This document shows, one piece after another, positions 16,845 through 25,916 of a stretch of 64,000 nt of DNA (within the stretch, counting starts at the first letter, position 1; the number at the start of each line of letters is the position of its first letter). This DNA is from Streptomyces sp. AM 4-1-1 (GTDB lineage Bacteria > Actinomycetota > Actinomycetes > Streptomycetales > Streptomycetaceae): assembly GCF_029167625.1 (NCBI RefSeq), contig NZ_CP119145.1, positions 5,952,001 through 6,016,000 on the forward strand, in the 5' to 3' direction. A program made the position numbers and the translations under genes. The notes beneath the pieces were generated by a model, which was not told the origin of the DNA, searched no databases, and worked only from the letters and a program-made list of their open reading frames with translations.

Positions 16845-17534
16845 GTGATGCGAACAAGACTGGTGTCCGCCGCCGTGATGGGCATAGCGATGGCGGGCGT
16901 CCCGGCGCCCCAGGCATTCGCCGAGTCCGTGAGCGACCTGGACACGTCCTTCGTGAAATCCGTCCACCAGGGCAACCTCGCGGAGATCGCCGCCGGGCAG
17001 GACGCCCGGAAGAACGGCCGCAGCCTCTGCGTGAAGACGATCGGCGAGGTGCTGGTACGTGATCACGGCATGCTCGACGCGGACCTCAAGACGCTGGCGG
17101 CCAAGCTCGACATCCCGCTGTCCACGACACCGACCGCGGACCAGCGGCGGACACTCGACGACGTGCGCGCCAAGGCGGGCACCGATGCCTACGACAGTGC
17201 CTGGCTGACGGCCCAGGAGGCCGCGCACACCAAGACCCTGGCACTGCTCGACGACGAGCTGAGGAACGGGAAGAACGTCGAGGTCAAGGCCGCCGCCGGG
17301 ACCGCGCGGCCGGTGGTCGCCGAGCATCTGGCGATGGTGCGCGGCGGCACCTGCCACGTGGCCAAGGACATCGGGGTGGTCCACGCGGGCAGCGGCGGCC
17401 AGTTCGCCGCCGCGGCCGAAGGCCGGGACTCGGGTGCGGCGGGGACGGCCACCCTCGCCGGGGGCGGGCTCCTCGCGGCGGGCGGGGCCGCCGCACTGCT
17501 GCGCGGCCGGCGCCGGCCGGCCGGGCGCCGCTGA
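16845..17534 (+). CDS. Secreted DUF4142 protein, possible sortase substrate
   Basis: About 229 residues. Signal peptide with cleavage near QAFAES. The DUF4142 region (about 27-170) has FVKSVHQGNLAEIAAGQDA, a four-helix ferritin-like bundle by family. The C-terminus has a Gly/Ala hydrophobic helix (TLAGGGLLAAGGAAALL) ending in RGRRRPAGRR, the layout of a cell-wall sorting tail though no LPxTG is present. GGAAGGAG precedes GTG 16845 by 6 nt; ATG 16848 is equally plausible. A class F sortase starts 9 bp downstream, which supports surface anchoring. Biological role unknown. Confidence 0.8.
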   Translation: MMRTRLVSAAVMGIAMAGVPAPQAFAESVSDLDTSFVKSVHQGNLAEIAAGQDARKNGRSLCVKTIGEVLVRDHGMLDADLKTLAAKLDIPLSTTPTADQRRTLDDVRAKAGTDAYDSAWLTAQEAAHTKTLALLDDELRNGKNVEVKAAAGTARPVVAEHLAMVRGGTCHVAKDIGVVHAGSGGQFAAAAEGRDSGAAGTATLAGGGLLAAGGAAALLRGRRRPAGRR

Positions 17535-17543
17535 CCCGACGCC

Positions 17544-18191
17544 ATGACGCGCCGCACCGTGACCGCCGCGCTGGCGGTCTGCTGCGGGCTGAGCGCGATG
17601 CTGGCCGGATGGTTCTCGGCCGGCGGCCCGCGGCAGGCCCCGGAGGACGCCGGGGCGCTGCCCTCGGCCGCGTCGGCGCGCTCGGCGAGCGGCGCCGACG
17701 CGCCGACCCCGCCGATGGCCGTCCGCGGCCCCGGCGGCTTCCGGGCCCCGCTGGTCCCGGTCGCGGCCGGTGCCGACGGGGCCCTGGCCCTGCGGCCCGA
17801 CGGACGGACCGGCGGCTGGTGGGCCCTGGGCGCCCCTGCCGGGGCGGCCCGGGGGACGCTCCTGATCGCCGGGCACGTCGACGTGCGGGGAAAGGGGCTC
17901 GGGGCGTTCGCCGCGCTGTACCGGCTCGGCCCGGGGGACCGGGTCGAGGTGACGGGCGCGGACGGCCGCGTCCGTCCGTACCGCCTCACCGCCCGTCGCA
18001 CCTACGCCCGGCAGGCGCTGCCCGCCGACCTGTTCAGCCGGTCAGGGCCGCACCGGCTGGCCCTGGTGACGTGCGCCGGGCGGTACGACCGCGCGACGGG
18101 CGGCTACGCGGACAACCTCGTGCTGTACGGGACACCGGTGAAGGGGACGGGGACGCGGGAGCCGCCGGGCAGAGCGGGCGCGGCGGGCTGA
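17544..18191 (+). CDS. Class F sortase
   Basis: 215 residues. An N-terminal hydrophobic helix acts as a signal anchor. The catalytic His is in LIAGHVD, the Cys in LALVTC, and a downstream Arg in GRYDRATGGYADNLVLYG completes the triad. Class F sortases are short actinobacterial transpeptidases; preferred motifs are poorly defined. It follows the DUF4142 gene by 9 bp, so the two probably form a dedicated enzyme-substrate pair. Confidence 0.92.
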   Translation: MTRRTVTAALAVCCGLSAMLAGWFSAGGPRQAPEDAGALPSAASARSASGADAPTPPMAVRGPGGFRAPLVPVAAGADGALALRPDGRTGGWWALGAPAGAARGTLLIAGHVDVRGKGLGAFAALYRLGPGDRVEVTGADGRVRPYRLTARRTYARQALPADLFSRSGPHRLALVTCAGRYDRATGGYADNLVLYGTPVKGTGTREPPGRAGAAG

Positions 18192-18480
18192 CCGGACGGG
18201 CCGGCCCGGCGTCCCCGTCCCCGCCTCTCCCGCCGCGCCGGTTCGGTGAAGGGGAGACCTTCCGCCCCGGCGGTCTGCCCCGCCGACCCGGCGGGAAACA
18301 CCCGGACCTCCGGCGTGTGACCGGAATTCCTCGGGGCAACAGACTGTCCAGAGGTCGATAACCGCTGGTGGAACACGCGTCAGCGCCGTCGCGGGGCCCG
18401 GACGCCCGTCGTCCGGGCCCCGCCGCGCACAGGCGGGCGTCAGCGCAGATGAAGGTCCGGGGCGAGGAAAGGCGGTTGTC
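18192..18480. other. 289-bp intergenic region
   Basis: Contains a strong hairpin at 18391-18423 and the ribosome site (AAAGG) of the next gene. No small gene is evident. Confidence 0.6.
18391..18423 (+). terminator. 14-bp stem-loop after the sortase gene
   Basis: GCGGGGCCCGGACG (18391-18404) pairs perfectly with CGTCCGGGCCCCGC around CCCGT. It lies 200 bp past the sortase stop and 57 bp before the next start. It probably terminates sortase read-through, which implies a separate promoter for the ligase gene. Confidence 0.6.
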
Positions 18481-19569
18481 GTGCGCAGTGTGGGTGTCGA
18501 GGAAGAACTTCTCCTGGTGAATCCGGAGAACGGGGAAGCGCAGGCGGTGTCCACGGCGGTGCTGGCCGCGGCGTCCCGGAACGGGACGGGGGACGATGTC
18601 TTTGAACCCGAACTCCACCGGCAGCAACTGGAGTTCGCGACCCGCCCGCAGACCGACATGGGCGAGCTGTCCGACGAGATCAGGCGCTGGCGGTCCGAGG
18701 CGGCGCGGCACGCGGAGCACGTGGGCGCGGCCGTGGTCGCCCTGGCCACGTCCCCCGTACCGGTCAGCCCGGCGATCAACACCGGGGAGCGCTACCAGTG
18801 GCTCCAGGAGCAGTTCGGGCTGACCGTCCAGGAACAGCTCACCGGCGGATGCCATGTCCATGTGTCCGTCGAATCCGACGAGGAGGGCGTCGCGGTCCTG
18901 GACCGGATCAGGCCCTGGCTGTCCGTGCTGCTCGCGCTCAGCGCCAACTCCCCCTTCTGGCAGGGCAAGGACACCCGGTACAGCAGCTACCGCAGCCGGG
19001 TGTGGGGGCGCTGGCCCTCGGCCGGGCCGACGGAGGTGTTCGGCTCCGCCGACCGGTACCACGAGACGGTGGACGCCATGGTCGGCTCCGAGGTGCTCAG
19101 GGACAAGGGGATGATCTACTTCGACGCGCGCCTCTCGCACCGCTATCCCACCGTGGAGATCCGGGTCGCGGACGTCTGCCTGGAGTCCGCCACGACGGCG
19201 CTCCTCGCCACGCTCGCCCGAGGGCTGGTGGAGACCGCGGCGCGCGAGTGGCGTGCCGGGGAACCGCCCGTCGGCCATGGGACGGGACTGCTGCGGCTGG
19301 CCGCCTGGCGGGCCGCGAGGTCGGGTCTTGAGGAGCGGCTGCTGCATCCCGTCACGCTGGCCCCGGAGCCCGCCGAGACGGTGGTGCGCGCGCTCTTCGA
19401 CCACGTACGGGACGCGCTGGAGGACAGCGACGACGTACTGCCCGCCCAGGAGGCACTGGGGGCGGTGCTCAAGACCGGCAGCGGCGCCCGGATTCAGCGC
19501 GAGCTGTTGCAGCGGACCGGAAGCCTGCGTGACGTCGTCACCGAGTGCGTGCGCAGGACTCGCGCGTAA
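18481..19569 (+). CDS. Glutamate-cysteine ligase family 2 (YbdK-type)
   Basis: 362 residues from GTG 18481. GVEEELLLVNP is the N-terminal ATP/Glu-binding segment; TGGCHVHVSV, RVWGRWPSAGPTEVF and HRYPTVEIRVADVC are GCS2 signatures. YbdK-type enzymes make gamma-glutamyl-amino acid bonds; many are named putative carboxylate-amine ligases because the amine is unknown. This genus uses mycothiol, so glutathione synthesis is unlikely. No ergothioneine genes adjoin. The reaction class is firm, the substrate is open. Confidence 0.9.
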   Translation: MRSVGVEEELLLVNPENGEAQAVSTAVLAAASRNGTGDDVFEPELHRQQLEFATRPQTDMGELSDEIRRWRSEAARHAEHVGAAVVALATSPVPVSPAINTGERYQWLQEQFGLTVQEQLTGGCHVHVSVESDEEGVAVLDRIRPWLSVLLALSANSPFWQGKDTRYSSYRSRVWGRWPSAGPTEVFGSADRYHETVDAMVGSEVLRDKGMIYFDARLSHRYPTVEIRVADVCLESATTALLATLARGLVETAAREWRAGEPPVGHGTGLLRLAAWRAARSGLEERLLHPVTLAPEPAETVVRALFDHVRDALEDSDDVLPAQEALGAVLKTGSGARIQRELLQRTGSLRDVVTECVRRTRA

Positions 19570-19717
19570 CGCTCCCGGGGAAGCGGGGTCCGGGCCGCGT
19601 CCCGGGCCCGCCGCGGCCGGCATCCGACTGGAACGCGTCCTGGCGGGTACGCGTGGCGCGTACGCGGACCACCGTGCGTCCGACGGAGGACGCACCGGAG
19701 AGAGGAGTGGTTTCACC

Positions 19718-19906
19718 GTGAGCACCCGAACAGACCGAACGAACCGGATGGACCTGACGGGCCGCGCGGCGGCGGTCGACGGCCCTCCGTCACGGCGCTC
19801 CGTGGAGTCCGAGCGGGCCGTACGGACCTGCCGCTCGGCCCTGGAGAGGGGCGCGGGCGCGGCCGAGCGCGGTCCGGAGTCGAACATCTTCCGGGGCGAG
19901 GACTGA
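19718..19906 (+). CDS. Small hypothetical protein (62 aa)
   Basis: GTG at 19718 has a strong purine-rich site (GAGAGGAG) about 10 nt upstream. The product is hydrophilic, Arg/Ser/Glu-rich, with VRTCRSALERGAGAAERG as its most helical part. It has no signal peptide or membrane segment. I do not recognise it. It lies in a 450-bp gap between the YbdK gene and the convergent catalase gene. The ribosome site and codon bias favour a real gene. Confidence 0.45.
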   Translation: MSTRTDRTNRMDLTGRAAAVDGPPSRRSVESERAVRTCRSALERGAGAAERGPESNIFRGED

Positions 19907-20021
19907 CCGCCCCGGGCACACACCGGTCCGCGCCCCGCGCACACGAGGGCGAGGGCCGCGCCCCGGCCGCCCGGGGGAGCGCCCCGGGCCCGGCCGAGCC
20001 CGGTGGAAGCGGCCGGACCGG

Positions 20022-21683
20022 TCAGCCGCGTGTCACGCGATGCCGTTCGTTCGGCACGCAGTGGGTCATCGTCAGACCGGAGACGTCCCGGGGCGGGTTG
20101 TCCCCGAGCCGGGCGAGGCGGGCCCGGTCCTCGTCGGTGAGCGTCTGCCCGACCAGCGGCTCCAGCGCGGCGACGTCCCGGGCACTGATGCCCAGCCCCT
20201 CGCCCACCCGCTTCCCCAGCTCGTTCTCGACGAGCAGGAAGTGCCAGACCATGCGCTCCCGCACGGGCCGGTCGCACTGCGAGAGCAGATCCACGAAGTT
20301 GCGCACCAGGTCGTCCCGCTCCCACTGCTCCATGAGCAGATAGCGCTGACCGGCCTGCTGGTAGTCGTTGGCCCGGGGGATGCGCCGACGGGTCAGCCGG
20401 CCGCGCAGCTCCGGACCCTGCTCGTCGTGCGTCGGGTACTCGCCCTCACGCAGACCGCCGCTGATCGACGGCTCGTAGTTGACCTGCGGGCTGTCGGCCG
20501 CCCCGTCCACGTGATAAGTCATCTGGCCGTCGCGCTGGTTGGTGTGCACCCGCGCGTTCTTCGGCTGGTTGACCGGCAGCTGGAGGTAGTTCGCGCCGAC
20601 CCGGTGGCGCTGGGTGTCGCTGTACGAGAAGGTGCGGCCGACCAGCATCTTGTCGTCGGAGAAGTCCAGACCGTCGACCAGCACCCCGGTGCCGAAGGAG
20701 ATCTGCTCGTTCTCGGCGAAGTAGTTCTCCGGCATCCGGTCGAGCACCATCCTGCCGACCGGCCGCGGCGGGAAGTCCTGCTCGGGCCAGGTCTTGGTGT
20801 CGTCCAGCGGGTCGAAGTCCAGCTCCGGGTGCTCGTCGTCGTCCATCATCTGCACCAGCAGTTCCCACTCGGGGTGGTCGCCCCGGGCCACCGCCTCGTA
20901 CAGGTCCTTGGTGGCGTGTCCCAGGCCGTCGGCCTGGACCTGGGCGGCGTCCTCCTCGGTCATGCTGCGCACGCCCTGCTTGGGCATCCAGTGGTACTTG
21001 ACCAGGACGGTCCGGCCCTCGGCGTTGACCCACTTGTAGGTGTTGACCCCGAACCCCTGCATATGACGGTAGTCGGCGGGAATCCCGCGCGGGCCGAACA
21101 GATTGACGAGCATGTGCAGGGTCTCCGGGGTCTGCGACATGAAGTCGAAGATCCGGCGGGGCTGCTGCTCGAAGGTGACGGGGTCGGGCTTGAGCGCGTG
21201 GATCACGTCGGGGAACTTGATCGCGTCCCGGATGAAGAACACCGCCAGGTTGTTGCCGACCAGGTCCCAGTTGCCGTCCTCGGTGTAGAACTTCACCGCG
21301 AACCCCCGCGGGTCCCGGGCCGCCTCCGACGAGTCCCGGCCGCCGATCACCGTCGAGAAGCGGACGGCGACGTCGGTGCGGGCACCGGCCGTCCGGAACA
21401 GCTTGGCCCGGGTGTACCGCTCGACGGGTTCGTCGCCCCACCGGCCGTACGCCTCGAAGTAGCCGTACGCCGTTACGCCGCGCGCGTGAACGACGCGCTC
21501 GGGGACGCGTTCCCGGTCGAAATGGCTGATCTTCTCCAGGAACTGGTAGTTCTCCAGCGTCGCGGGACCGCGCGCCCCGACCGTGCGCTGATTCTGGTTG
21601 TCGTAGACCTGGTGGCCCTGCCGGTTGGTGAGCACAGGACGGTCGTCGCCCGGTGCGGGGCCCTGGCTCGCTACATCCGTCAC
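20022..21683 (-). CDS. Monofunctional heme catalase
   Basis: 553 residues, clade-typical small/medium subunit. Distal His in VVHARG, distal Asn in [13 protein letters not shown], proximal heme Tyr in [14 protein letters not shown], and the NADPH-binding-type C-domain are all present. It converts hydrogen peroxide to water and oxygen in the cytosol. The GTG start at 21683 has GAGG close upstream. It is transcribed away from the beta-PGM gene, sharing a 216-bp promoter region that contains a 13-bp inverted repeat. Confidence 0.96.
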   Translation of the reverse strand: MTDVASQGPAPGDDRPVLTNRQGHQVYDNQNQRTVGARGPATLENYQFLEKISHFDRERVPERVVHARGVTAYGYFEAYGRWGDEPVERYTRAKLFRTAGARTDVAVRFSTVIGGRDSSEAARDPRGFAVKFYTEDGNWDLVGNNLAVFFIRDAIKFPDVIHALKPDPVTFEQQPRRIFDFMSQTPETLHMLVNLFGPRGIPADYRHMQGFGVNTYKWVNAEGRTVLVKYHWMPKQGVRSMTEEDAAQVQADGLGHATKDLYEAVARGDHPEWELLVQMMDDDEHPELDFDPLDDTKTWPEQDFPPRPVGRMVLDRMPENYFAENEQISFGTGVLVDGLDFSDDKMLVGRTFSYSDTQRHRVGANYLQLPVNQPKNARVHTNQRDGQMTYHVDGAADSPQVNYEPSISGGLREGEYPTHDEQGPELRGRLTRRRIPRANDYQQAGQRYLLMEQWERDDLVRNFVDLLSQCDRPVRERMVWHFLLVENELGKRVGEGLGISARDVAALEPLVGQTLTDEDRARLARLGDNPPRDVSGLTMTHCVPNERHRVTRG

Positions 21684-21738
21684 GCTTCCTCAGCTCCTCG
21701 AATCCGGATTCCCTGGGGCGCATCGGCGGGTGCGCCTG

Positions 21739-21778
21739 CCCATATCGCACCAAACAACCCCCGAAGGTGCGACATGGG
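21739..21778. promoter_or_regulatory. Inverted repeat between catalase and beta-PGM genes
   Basis: CCCATATCGCACC (21739-21751) and GGTGCGACATGGG (21766-21778) are complementary at 12 of 13 positions across 14 nt. It lies 56 bp upstream of the catalase start in a shared divergent promoter region, the sort of position used by a peroxide-responsive or sugar-responsive repressor. The regulator cannot be named from sequence. Confidence 0.5.
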
Positions 21779-21899
21779 CCGCGCGCGACCCTTTCGGTGG
21801 CCGAGCGGGCGCATCCCGGGCCGGAGATGCCCAGACTGGACGCATCGGAATTCGGTGTCCGCCGACATGCGGTCGGCACGGTCCGGGAAGGCGCGTGTC

Positions 21900-22637
21900 A
21901 TGAAGAAACTTGGTCTGCCGGACGGAATCAGAGCTTGCCTGTTCGACCTCGACGGAGTCATCACGAAAACGGCCGTCGTCCACGCGGCGGCCTGGAAGGA
22001 CATGTTCGACGCGTTCCTGCGCGACCGTGACGGCGAGGGCTTCCGCCCGTTCGACTCCTCGGACTACGACGAGTACGTGGACGGACGGCCCCGCGCCGAC
22101 GGGGTACGCGCCTTCCTGGCGTCCCGGAACATCGCGCTCCCCGACGGGAGCCCCGACGACGACCCCACCGAGAACACGGTGAGCGGCCTCGGCAACCGCA
22201 AGAACGTGCTCCTGCTGGAGAAGATCCGCACCCAGGGCGTCGAGGCGTACCCCGGTTCGCTGCGGTACATCGCGGCCGTGCGCGAACACGGTCTGCGGAC
22301 GGCCGTCGTCTCCTCCAGCACCAACTGCCAGGACATCCTGAAGGCGGTCGACGCGGAGTCCCTGTTCGAGGTGCGCATCGACGGGGTGGTGGCCGCCGAA
22401 CGCGGACTCCCCGGCAAGCCCCACCCCGACACCTTCCTCGCGGCGGCCCGCGAACTCGGCGTGGAGGCCTCGGCCGCCGCCGTCTTCGAGGACGCGCTGG
22501 CCGGGATGGACGCGGGCCGGGCCGGGAACTTCGGATACGTCGTCGGGGTCGACCGGGTCGGCCAGGCCGCCGCGCTGAGCGCCCATGGCGCCGACACCGT
22601 TGTGACCGACCTCGCCGACCTGGAGTCCGACCTGTGA
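21900..22637 (+). CDS. pgmB: Beta-phosphoglucomutase, HAD family
   Basis: 245 residues. Motif I FDLDGVITKTA carries the phosphorylated Asp and the acid/base Asp; SSSTNC is motif II, GLPGKPHPD motif III and FEDALAGMDAGRAG motif IV. It interconverts beta-glucose 1-phosphate and glucose 6-phosphate. ATG 21900 has GGAAGG 8 nt upstream. Its stop overlaps the GH65 start (GTGA), and the two enzymes act in sequence: phosphorolysis by GH65, then isomerisation. Confidence 0.92.
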   Translation: MKKLGLPDGIRACLFDLDGVITKTAVVHAAAWKDMFDAFLRDRDGEGFRPFDSSDYDEYVDGRPRADGVRAFLASRNIALPDGSPDDDPTENTVSGLGNRKNVLLLEKIRTQGVEAYPGSLRYIAAVREHGLRTAVVSSSTNCQDILKAVDAESLFEVRIDGVVAAERGLPGKPHPDTFLAAARELGVEASAAAVFEDALAGMDAGRAGNFGYVVGVDRVGQAAALSAHGADTVVTDLADLESDL

Positions 22638-24979
22638 TCACCCATTCCTCGTACACCGTCGAGCCGTGGGCGCTCGGCGAGAGCGAACTCCGGCTCGACG
22701 TGCTGCCGCAGAGCGAGTCCGTCTTCGCCCTGTCCAACGGCCACATCGGCTGGCGCGGCAACCTGGACGAGGGCGAGCCGCACGGACTGCCCGGCAGCTA
22801 CCTCAACGGCGTCCACGAACTGCACCCCCTGCCCTACGCCGAGGCCGGGTACGGCTATCCGGAGTCCGGCCAGACGGCCATCAACGTCACCAACGGGAAG
22901 ATCATCCGGTTGCTCGTCAACGACGAGCCGTTCGATCTGCGCTACGGGCGGCTCGTGTCGCACAAGCGGGTCCTCGACCTGCGGACCGGGCTGCTGCACC
23001 GCACCTGCGAGTGGACCTCGCCGGCCGGATGCACGGTCAGGGTGCGCTCCACCCGGCTCGTCTCGTTCACCCAGCGGTCCATCGCGGCCGTCTCGTACGA
23101 GGTCGAGGCGGTGGACGCGGAGGTGCGCGTCGTCGTGCAGTCCGAGCTGGTGGCCAACGAGCAGCTGCCCTCGGTGACCGGCGATCCGCGCGTCGCCGCC
23201 ACCCTGGAGTCACCGCTGGTCCCGGAGGAGGACTTCGCCACCGGGACGCGGATGCGGCTGGTGCACCGCACCGACCGCAGCGGGCTGCGGGTCGCGGTCG
23301 CCGCCGATCACGTTGTGGAGGGGCCCGACGGGACCGGGTCCAGCAGCGAGAGCGGCCCGGACGTGGCCCGGCTCACCGTCACCTCCGTGCTGGCGCCCGG
23401 TGAGCGGCTGCGGATGGAGAAGACGGTGTCCTACGGCTGGTCGGGGGTCAGATCGCTGCCCGGGGTGCGCGACCAGGTGGAGGCCGCGCTCGCCGGAGCC
23501 CGCAGCACCGGCTGGCAGGGACTGGTCGACGACCAGCGGGAGTACCTGGACGCGTTCTGGGCGCGCGCCGACGTCGAGGTCGAGGGCGACGGCGAGACCC
23601 AGCAGGCCGTCCGCTTCGCCCTCTTCCACGTCCTCCAGGCGGGCGCCCGCGCGGAACAGCGCGCCATTCCCGCCAAGGGCATGACGGGGTCCGGGTACGA
23701 CGGCCACTCCTTCTGGGACACCGAGGCGTTCGTGCTCCCGCTGCTGACCTACACGGCGCCGCAGGCGGTCTCCGAGGCGCTGCGCTGGCGGCAGGACACC
23801 CTGCCAGCCGCCCGCGAGCGGGCGCACCAGCTCGGGCTGCGGGGCGCGGCCTTCCCCTGGCGGACCATCGACGGCTCGGAGTGCTCGGCGTACTGGCCCG
23901 CCGGGACCGCCGCCTTCCATGTGAACGCCGATATCGCGGACGCCGTCGTGCGGTACGTCTCCGCCACCGGGGACGAGACGTTCGAGCGGGAGACCGCGGT
24001 GGAGATCCTGGTGGAGACGGCCCGGCTGTGGAGTTCGCTCGGCCACCACGACCACCACGGCCGCTTCCACATCGACGGTGTCACCGGGCCGGACGAGTAC
24101 AGCGCCGTCATGGACGACAACACGTACACCAACCTCATGGCCCAGTCGAACCTGCGGGCCGCCGTCGACGTCGTGGAGCGGCACCCCCGGCAGGCGGCGG
24201 CGTTCGGCGTCGACGACGAGGAGAGCGCCGCCTGGCGGGACGCGGCGGACGCCATGTCCGTCCCGTACAACAAGGAGCTGGAGGTGCACGAGCAGCACCA
24301 CGGTTCCACCGGGCACCAGGTGTGGGACTTCGCGGGTACGTCCCCCGACCAGTACCCGCTGATGCTGCACTTCCCGTACTTCGACCTGTACCGCAAACAG
24401 GTGGTCAAACAGGCCGATCTGGTGCTGGCGATGTATCTGCGCGGTGACTACTTCGACGCGGAGCAGAAGGCGCGCAACTTCGCCTACTACGAGGCGCTGA
24501 CCGTCCGGGACTCCTCGCTCTCGGCGTGCGTGCAGGCGGTCATGGCCGCCGAGGTCGGCCATCTGCGGCTCGCCCACGACTACTTGGTCGAGGCCGCCCG
24601 GATGGACCTGGAGGACCTGGAGAACAACACCCGCGACGGACTGCACATCGCGTCGCTCGCGGGTACCTGGATGGCGCTGGTCGCCGGATTCGGGGGGATG
24701 CGGCACCGGGGCGGGACACTGGCGTTCACCCCGAGGCTGCCGGAGAAGTTCAGCCGGCTCGCCTTCATGCTCCAGATCCGGGGCCGTTGTCTGCGGGTGG
24801 AGATCAGTGCCGCCGAGACGGCCTACCGACTGCTGGAGGGGGAGCCGCTGGAGATCCGCCATCACGGTGAACAGGTGACCGTCACGCGGGACGCCACCGA
24901 GCGGCGCGGGATTCCGCCGCTCGCTTCCCGCCCGGCGCCCCAGCAGCCACCGGGGCGCAGCCCGGTACGCCACGAATGA
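22634..24979 (+). CDS. GH65 disaccharide phosphorylase (trehalose/maltose/kojibiose type)
   Basis: 781 residues, normal for the family. An N-terminal beta-sandwich leads to an (alpha/alpha)6 barrel with the general acid Glu in VTGPDEYSAVMDDNTYTN, and the phosphate-binding region lies near HIASLAGTWMALVAGFGG. By inverting phosphorolysis it releases beta-glucose 1-phosphate from an alpha-glucoside, which fits the coupled beta-PGM. Trehalose, maltose and kojibiose phosphorylases are hard to separate by eye. No regulator or transporter adjoins. Confidence 0.92.
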   Translation: MITHSSYTVEPWALGESELRLDVLPQSESVFALSNGHIGWRGNLDEGEPHGLPGSYLNGVHELHPLPYAEAGYGYPESGQTAINVTNGKIIRLLVNDEPFDLRYGRLVSHKRVLDLRTGLLHRTCEWTSPAGCTVRVRSTRLVSFTQRSIAAVSYEVEAVDAEVRVVVQSELVANEQLPSVTGDPRVAATLESPLVPEEDFATGTRMRLVHRTDRSGLRVAVAADHVVEGPDGTGSSSESGPDVARLTVTSVLAPGERLRMEKTVSYGWSGVRSLPGVRDQVEAALAGARSTGWQGLVDDQREYLDAFWARADVEVEGDGETQQAVRFALFHVLQAGARAEQRAIPAKGMTGSGYDGHSFWDTEAFVLPLLTYTAPQAVSEALRWRQDTLPAARERAHQLGLRGAAFPWRTIDGSECSAYWPAGTAAFHVNADIADAVVRYVSATGDETFERETAVEILVETARLWSSLGHHDHHGRFHIDGVTGPDEYSAVMDDNTYTNLMAQSNLRAAVDVVERHPRQAAAFGVDDEESAAWRDAADAMSVPYNKELEVHEQHHGSTGHQVWDFAGTSPDQYPLMLHFPYFDLYRKQVVKQADLVLAMYLRGDYFDAEQKARNFAYYEALTVRDSSLSACVQAVMAAEVGHLRLAHDYLVEAARMDLEDLENNTRDGLHIASLAGTWMALVAGFGGMRHRGGTLAFTPRLPEKFSRLAFMLQIRGRCLRVEISAAETAYRLLEGEPLEIRHHGEQVTVTRDATERRGIPPLASRPAPQQPPGRSPVRHE

Positions 24980-25023
24980 GACGGTGAGAGGCGCCTTTAC
25001 TGGCCTCGTACAGGTTCGTCGTC

Positions 25024-25029
25024 CATACT
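25024..25029 (+). promoter_or_regulatory. -10 hexamer of a leaderless promoter
   Basis: CATACT, 7 nt before the GTG at 25037. No good -35 is seen. The spacing places transcription start at or next to the start codon. Confidence 0.4.
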
Positions 25030-25036
25030 GCCCGCC

Positions 25037-25618
25037 GTGGAGCAGCGCATAGATCCGACCATCCGAACCGAGTACGCCGCCGGCACCGATCCGGCGTACA
25101 TCCCCGGCCTCACGGCCCCGACGCCCCCCAGGACGGAGGAGACCGACCCGGCTCCCGGGCGGGCGGCGGAGCCGCGGCCCGGCGTGTCCGTGACGGACGA
25201 CTCGGCGTCCGACGGCGATACCGGTGTCGACACCGCCACCGACGCCGTCCCCGCGAGCGGGGAGGCGCCGGGGACCGAGGAGAGGACCGGAGCCGAGGAG
25301 AAGGAGGAGAAGGAGACGGAGTCCGAGGAGCGGGCGGACGGGGCCGTCTTCGAGGTCTCCGACCGACGCGGCTCGATCACCGCGGACCGGGCGGGCATCC
25401 GGTTCCGGCTCGACGACCAGGAGGCCGACTTCCACTGGGACGAGGTCGGCGCGGTGGAGGTGAGGACCGGCCGGTTCGGGCGCAGGTTCACCGTCACTGT
25501 CCACATGTCGACCCGCCGTTGGTTCAACGCCGAGGTGGAGGCGCCGAACAGGAGCCACCTCAAGGAGTGGACCGCCGACCTCGACAAGGTGCTGGACGCC
25601 TACTTCGAGGAGAGCTGA
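25037..25618 (+). CDS. Hypothetical protein with acidic N-region
   Basis: 193 residues. Residues 30-115 are Glu/Asp/Thr/Pro-rich and likely disordered. The C-terminal 90 residues (VFEVSDRRGSITADRAGIRFRL... DKVLDAYFEES) look like a compact beta-rich domain with a terminal helix, reminiscent of PH-like folds. I do not recognise a named family. GTG 25037 lies 7 nt after CATACT, so the message may be leaderless. Its 3' side meets a repeat element. Confidence 0.7.
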   Translation: MEQRIDPTIRTEYAAGTDPAYIPGLTAPTPPRTEETDPAPGRAAEPRPGVSVTDDSASDGDTGVDTATDAVPASGEAPGTEERTGAEEKEEKETESEERADGAVFEVSDRRGSITADRAGIRFRLDDQEADFHWDEVGAVEVRTGRFGRRFTVTVHMSTRRWFNAEVEAPNRSHLKEWTADLDKVLDAYFEES

Positions 25619-25750
25619 CCCGCCCGCCCGGCGGCGAGAGCTGCCCCGGCCTTCCGGCGGCGCGGGCCACGGACCGTCGGGGACCGCGCCGGGTGGGCGC
25701 CGCGCCTGCCCGGCCCGGCCGCCCGCCGGGGGTACGGGGCAGTCCTCAGG

Positions 25751-25916
25751 TCCTTTCGTCTGGATCAGGCCGGGCTCGCGGACTCCGGCACCGCACCTCG
25801 CGGCGTTGTCGCCGGTCGGCACGGCTCCGTCATGACTCCCCCCTCCGCCTCGCGGTACAGGCACCGGAGCCCGCTCCCTGATCCGGCATGATCCGGCCTG
25901 ATCCGGACGAAGGGCC
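25751..25916. mobile_element. MITE-like element 2 (166 bp)
   Basis: The 24-bp ends (25751-25774 and 25893-25916) are inverted repeats matching at 21 of 24 positions, containing TTCGTCTGGATCAGGCCGG. The interior carries GCACCTCGCGGCGTTGTCG at 25794-25812 and CCCTCCGCCTCGCG about 30 bp later, as in element 1, at the same offset (43-44 bp from the left end) and with similar total length. The two therefore share a core but have different termini. It ends exactly at the stop codon of the AftB-like gene. Confidence 0.65.
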
